The position numbers and the translations under genes were made by a program. Below are positions 14,932-15,078 of a stretch of 15,078 bases of DNA, in pieces (position 1 is the stretch's first letter; every line of letters begins with the position of its first letter). The DNA comes from an uncultured Planctomycetia bacterium (lineage in GTDB: Bacteria; Planctomycetota; UBA1135; GCA-002686595). The stretch spans positions 1-15,078 of the forward strand of contig CALKYE010000020.1 of the NCBI GenBank assembly GCA_938003765.1, read 5' to 3'. Under the pieces are notes generated by a model. It searched no databases. It had not been told where the DNA came from and saw only the letters and a program-made list of their open reading frames with translations.

Positions 14932-15078
14932 ATGACCGCGCCGCGCCAACGAAAGGCGTCGACGACCGCGTCGGAGTCAGCGCGCCGCTCGACGGAGCGA
15001 GAGGCGTTTGGCGAAGGCTCGTTGCCGTCGCGGCTCTCCCGATGGAGCTCCAGCGCTGCGGACCGCCCGACGAACGCC
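14932..15078 (+). CDS. possible 5' end of a plus-strand gene cut by the window edge
   Basis: From ATG 14932 a frame stays open for 49 codons to the window end: TAPRQRKASTTASESARRST and so on, a Ser/Thr/Arg-rich start like those of cytoplasmic regulators. About four in five codons end in G or C, as in neighbouring genes. No ribosome site is visible. The opposite strand also has an open frame here of similar composition, so coding and strand are both uncertain. Confidence 0.3.
   Translation, partial: MTAPRQRKASTTASESARRSTEREAFGEGSLPSRLSRWSSSAADRPTNA

Noticed and set aside
14220..14933. Long N-terminal extension of the second membrane protein, which would make one 454-aa protein
   Set aside because: Over this stretch the frame is Arg-rich and non-hydrophobic, while the overlapping frame gives a coherent five-helix protein ending in a GTGA coupling site.

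Overview
The window is about 15 kb of very GC-rich bacterial DNA (roughly 70% GC by eye). It is mostly ordinary chromosomal coding sequence on both strands. I see no phage or insertion-sequence genes, tRNA, rRNA or CRISPR array. The gene styles best fit a high-GC planctomycete (Planctomycetota): an ECF-type sigma factor in an operon with a membrane partner and a TPR-CHAT protease, large exported proteins built of carboxypeptidase-regulatory-like beta modules, an archaeal/eukaryotic-type prolyl-tRNA synthetase, and what looks like a decayed LamG-like exported protein. This assignment is an inference from family style; another deep-branching high-GC phylum such as Myxococcota is possible.

Layout, left to right. 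(1) 1-1107, minus: a B12-binding protein with the complete CarH-type photoreceptor signature but no DNA-binding domain. (2) 1108-1993: no intact gene; the plus strand carries frame-broken pieces of a probable LamG-type exported protein. (3) 1994-5870, plus: a three-gene operon of ECF-like sigma factor, single-pass membrane protein (probable anti-sigma) and exported, membrane-tethered TPR-CHAT protease. The first two genes overlap by GTGA. (4) 5842-8525, minus: a large multidomain exported beta-sandwich protein whose end overlaps the CHAT gene tail to tail, and upstream of it a small exported protein. (5) 8526-8751: a probable proS terminator and a cluster of palindromes. (6) 8752-10239, minus: prolyl-tRNA synthetase. 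(7) 10391-12151, plus, divergent from proS: an unusual GNAT acetyltransferase fused to a class II histone-deacetylase-like amidohydrolase. (8) 12152-12382: spacer with a 12-bp tandem repeat and a possible relic gene tail. (9) 12383-13552, plus: a saccharopine/lysine-dehydrogenase-like oxidoreductase. (10) 13569-14890, minus: two translationally coupled five-helix membrane proteins that look like diverged paralogues. (11) 14891-15078: a possible start of a plus-strand gene that runs off the window.

The most interesting possibility is the sigma / membrane protein / CHAT operon. The predicted topology puts the CHAT catalytic domain and the C-terminal domain of the membrane protein on the same extracytoplasmic side. 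That would allow protease-gated release of the sigma factor, reminiscent in logic (not in parts) of the Csx29-Csx30-RpoE arrangement of type III-E CRISPR systems. The acetyltransferase-deacetylase fusion and the HTH-less CarH-like light/B12 sensor are the next most notable items.
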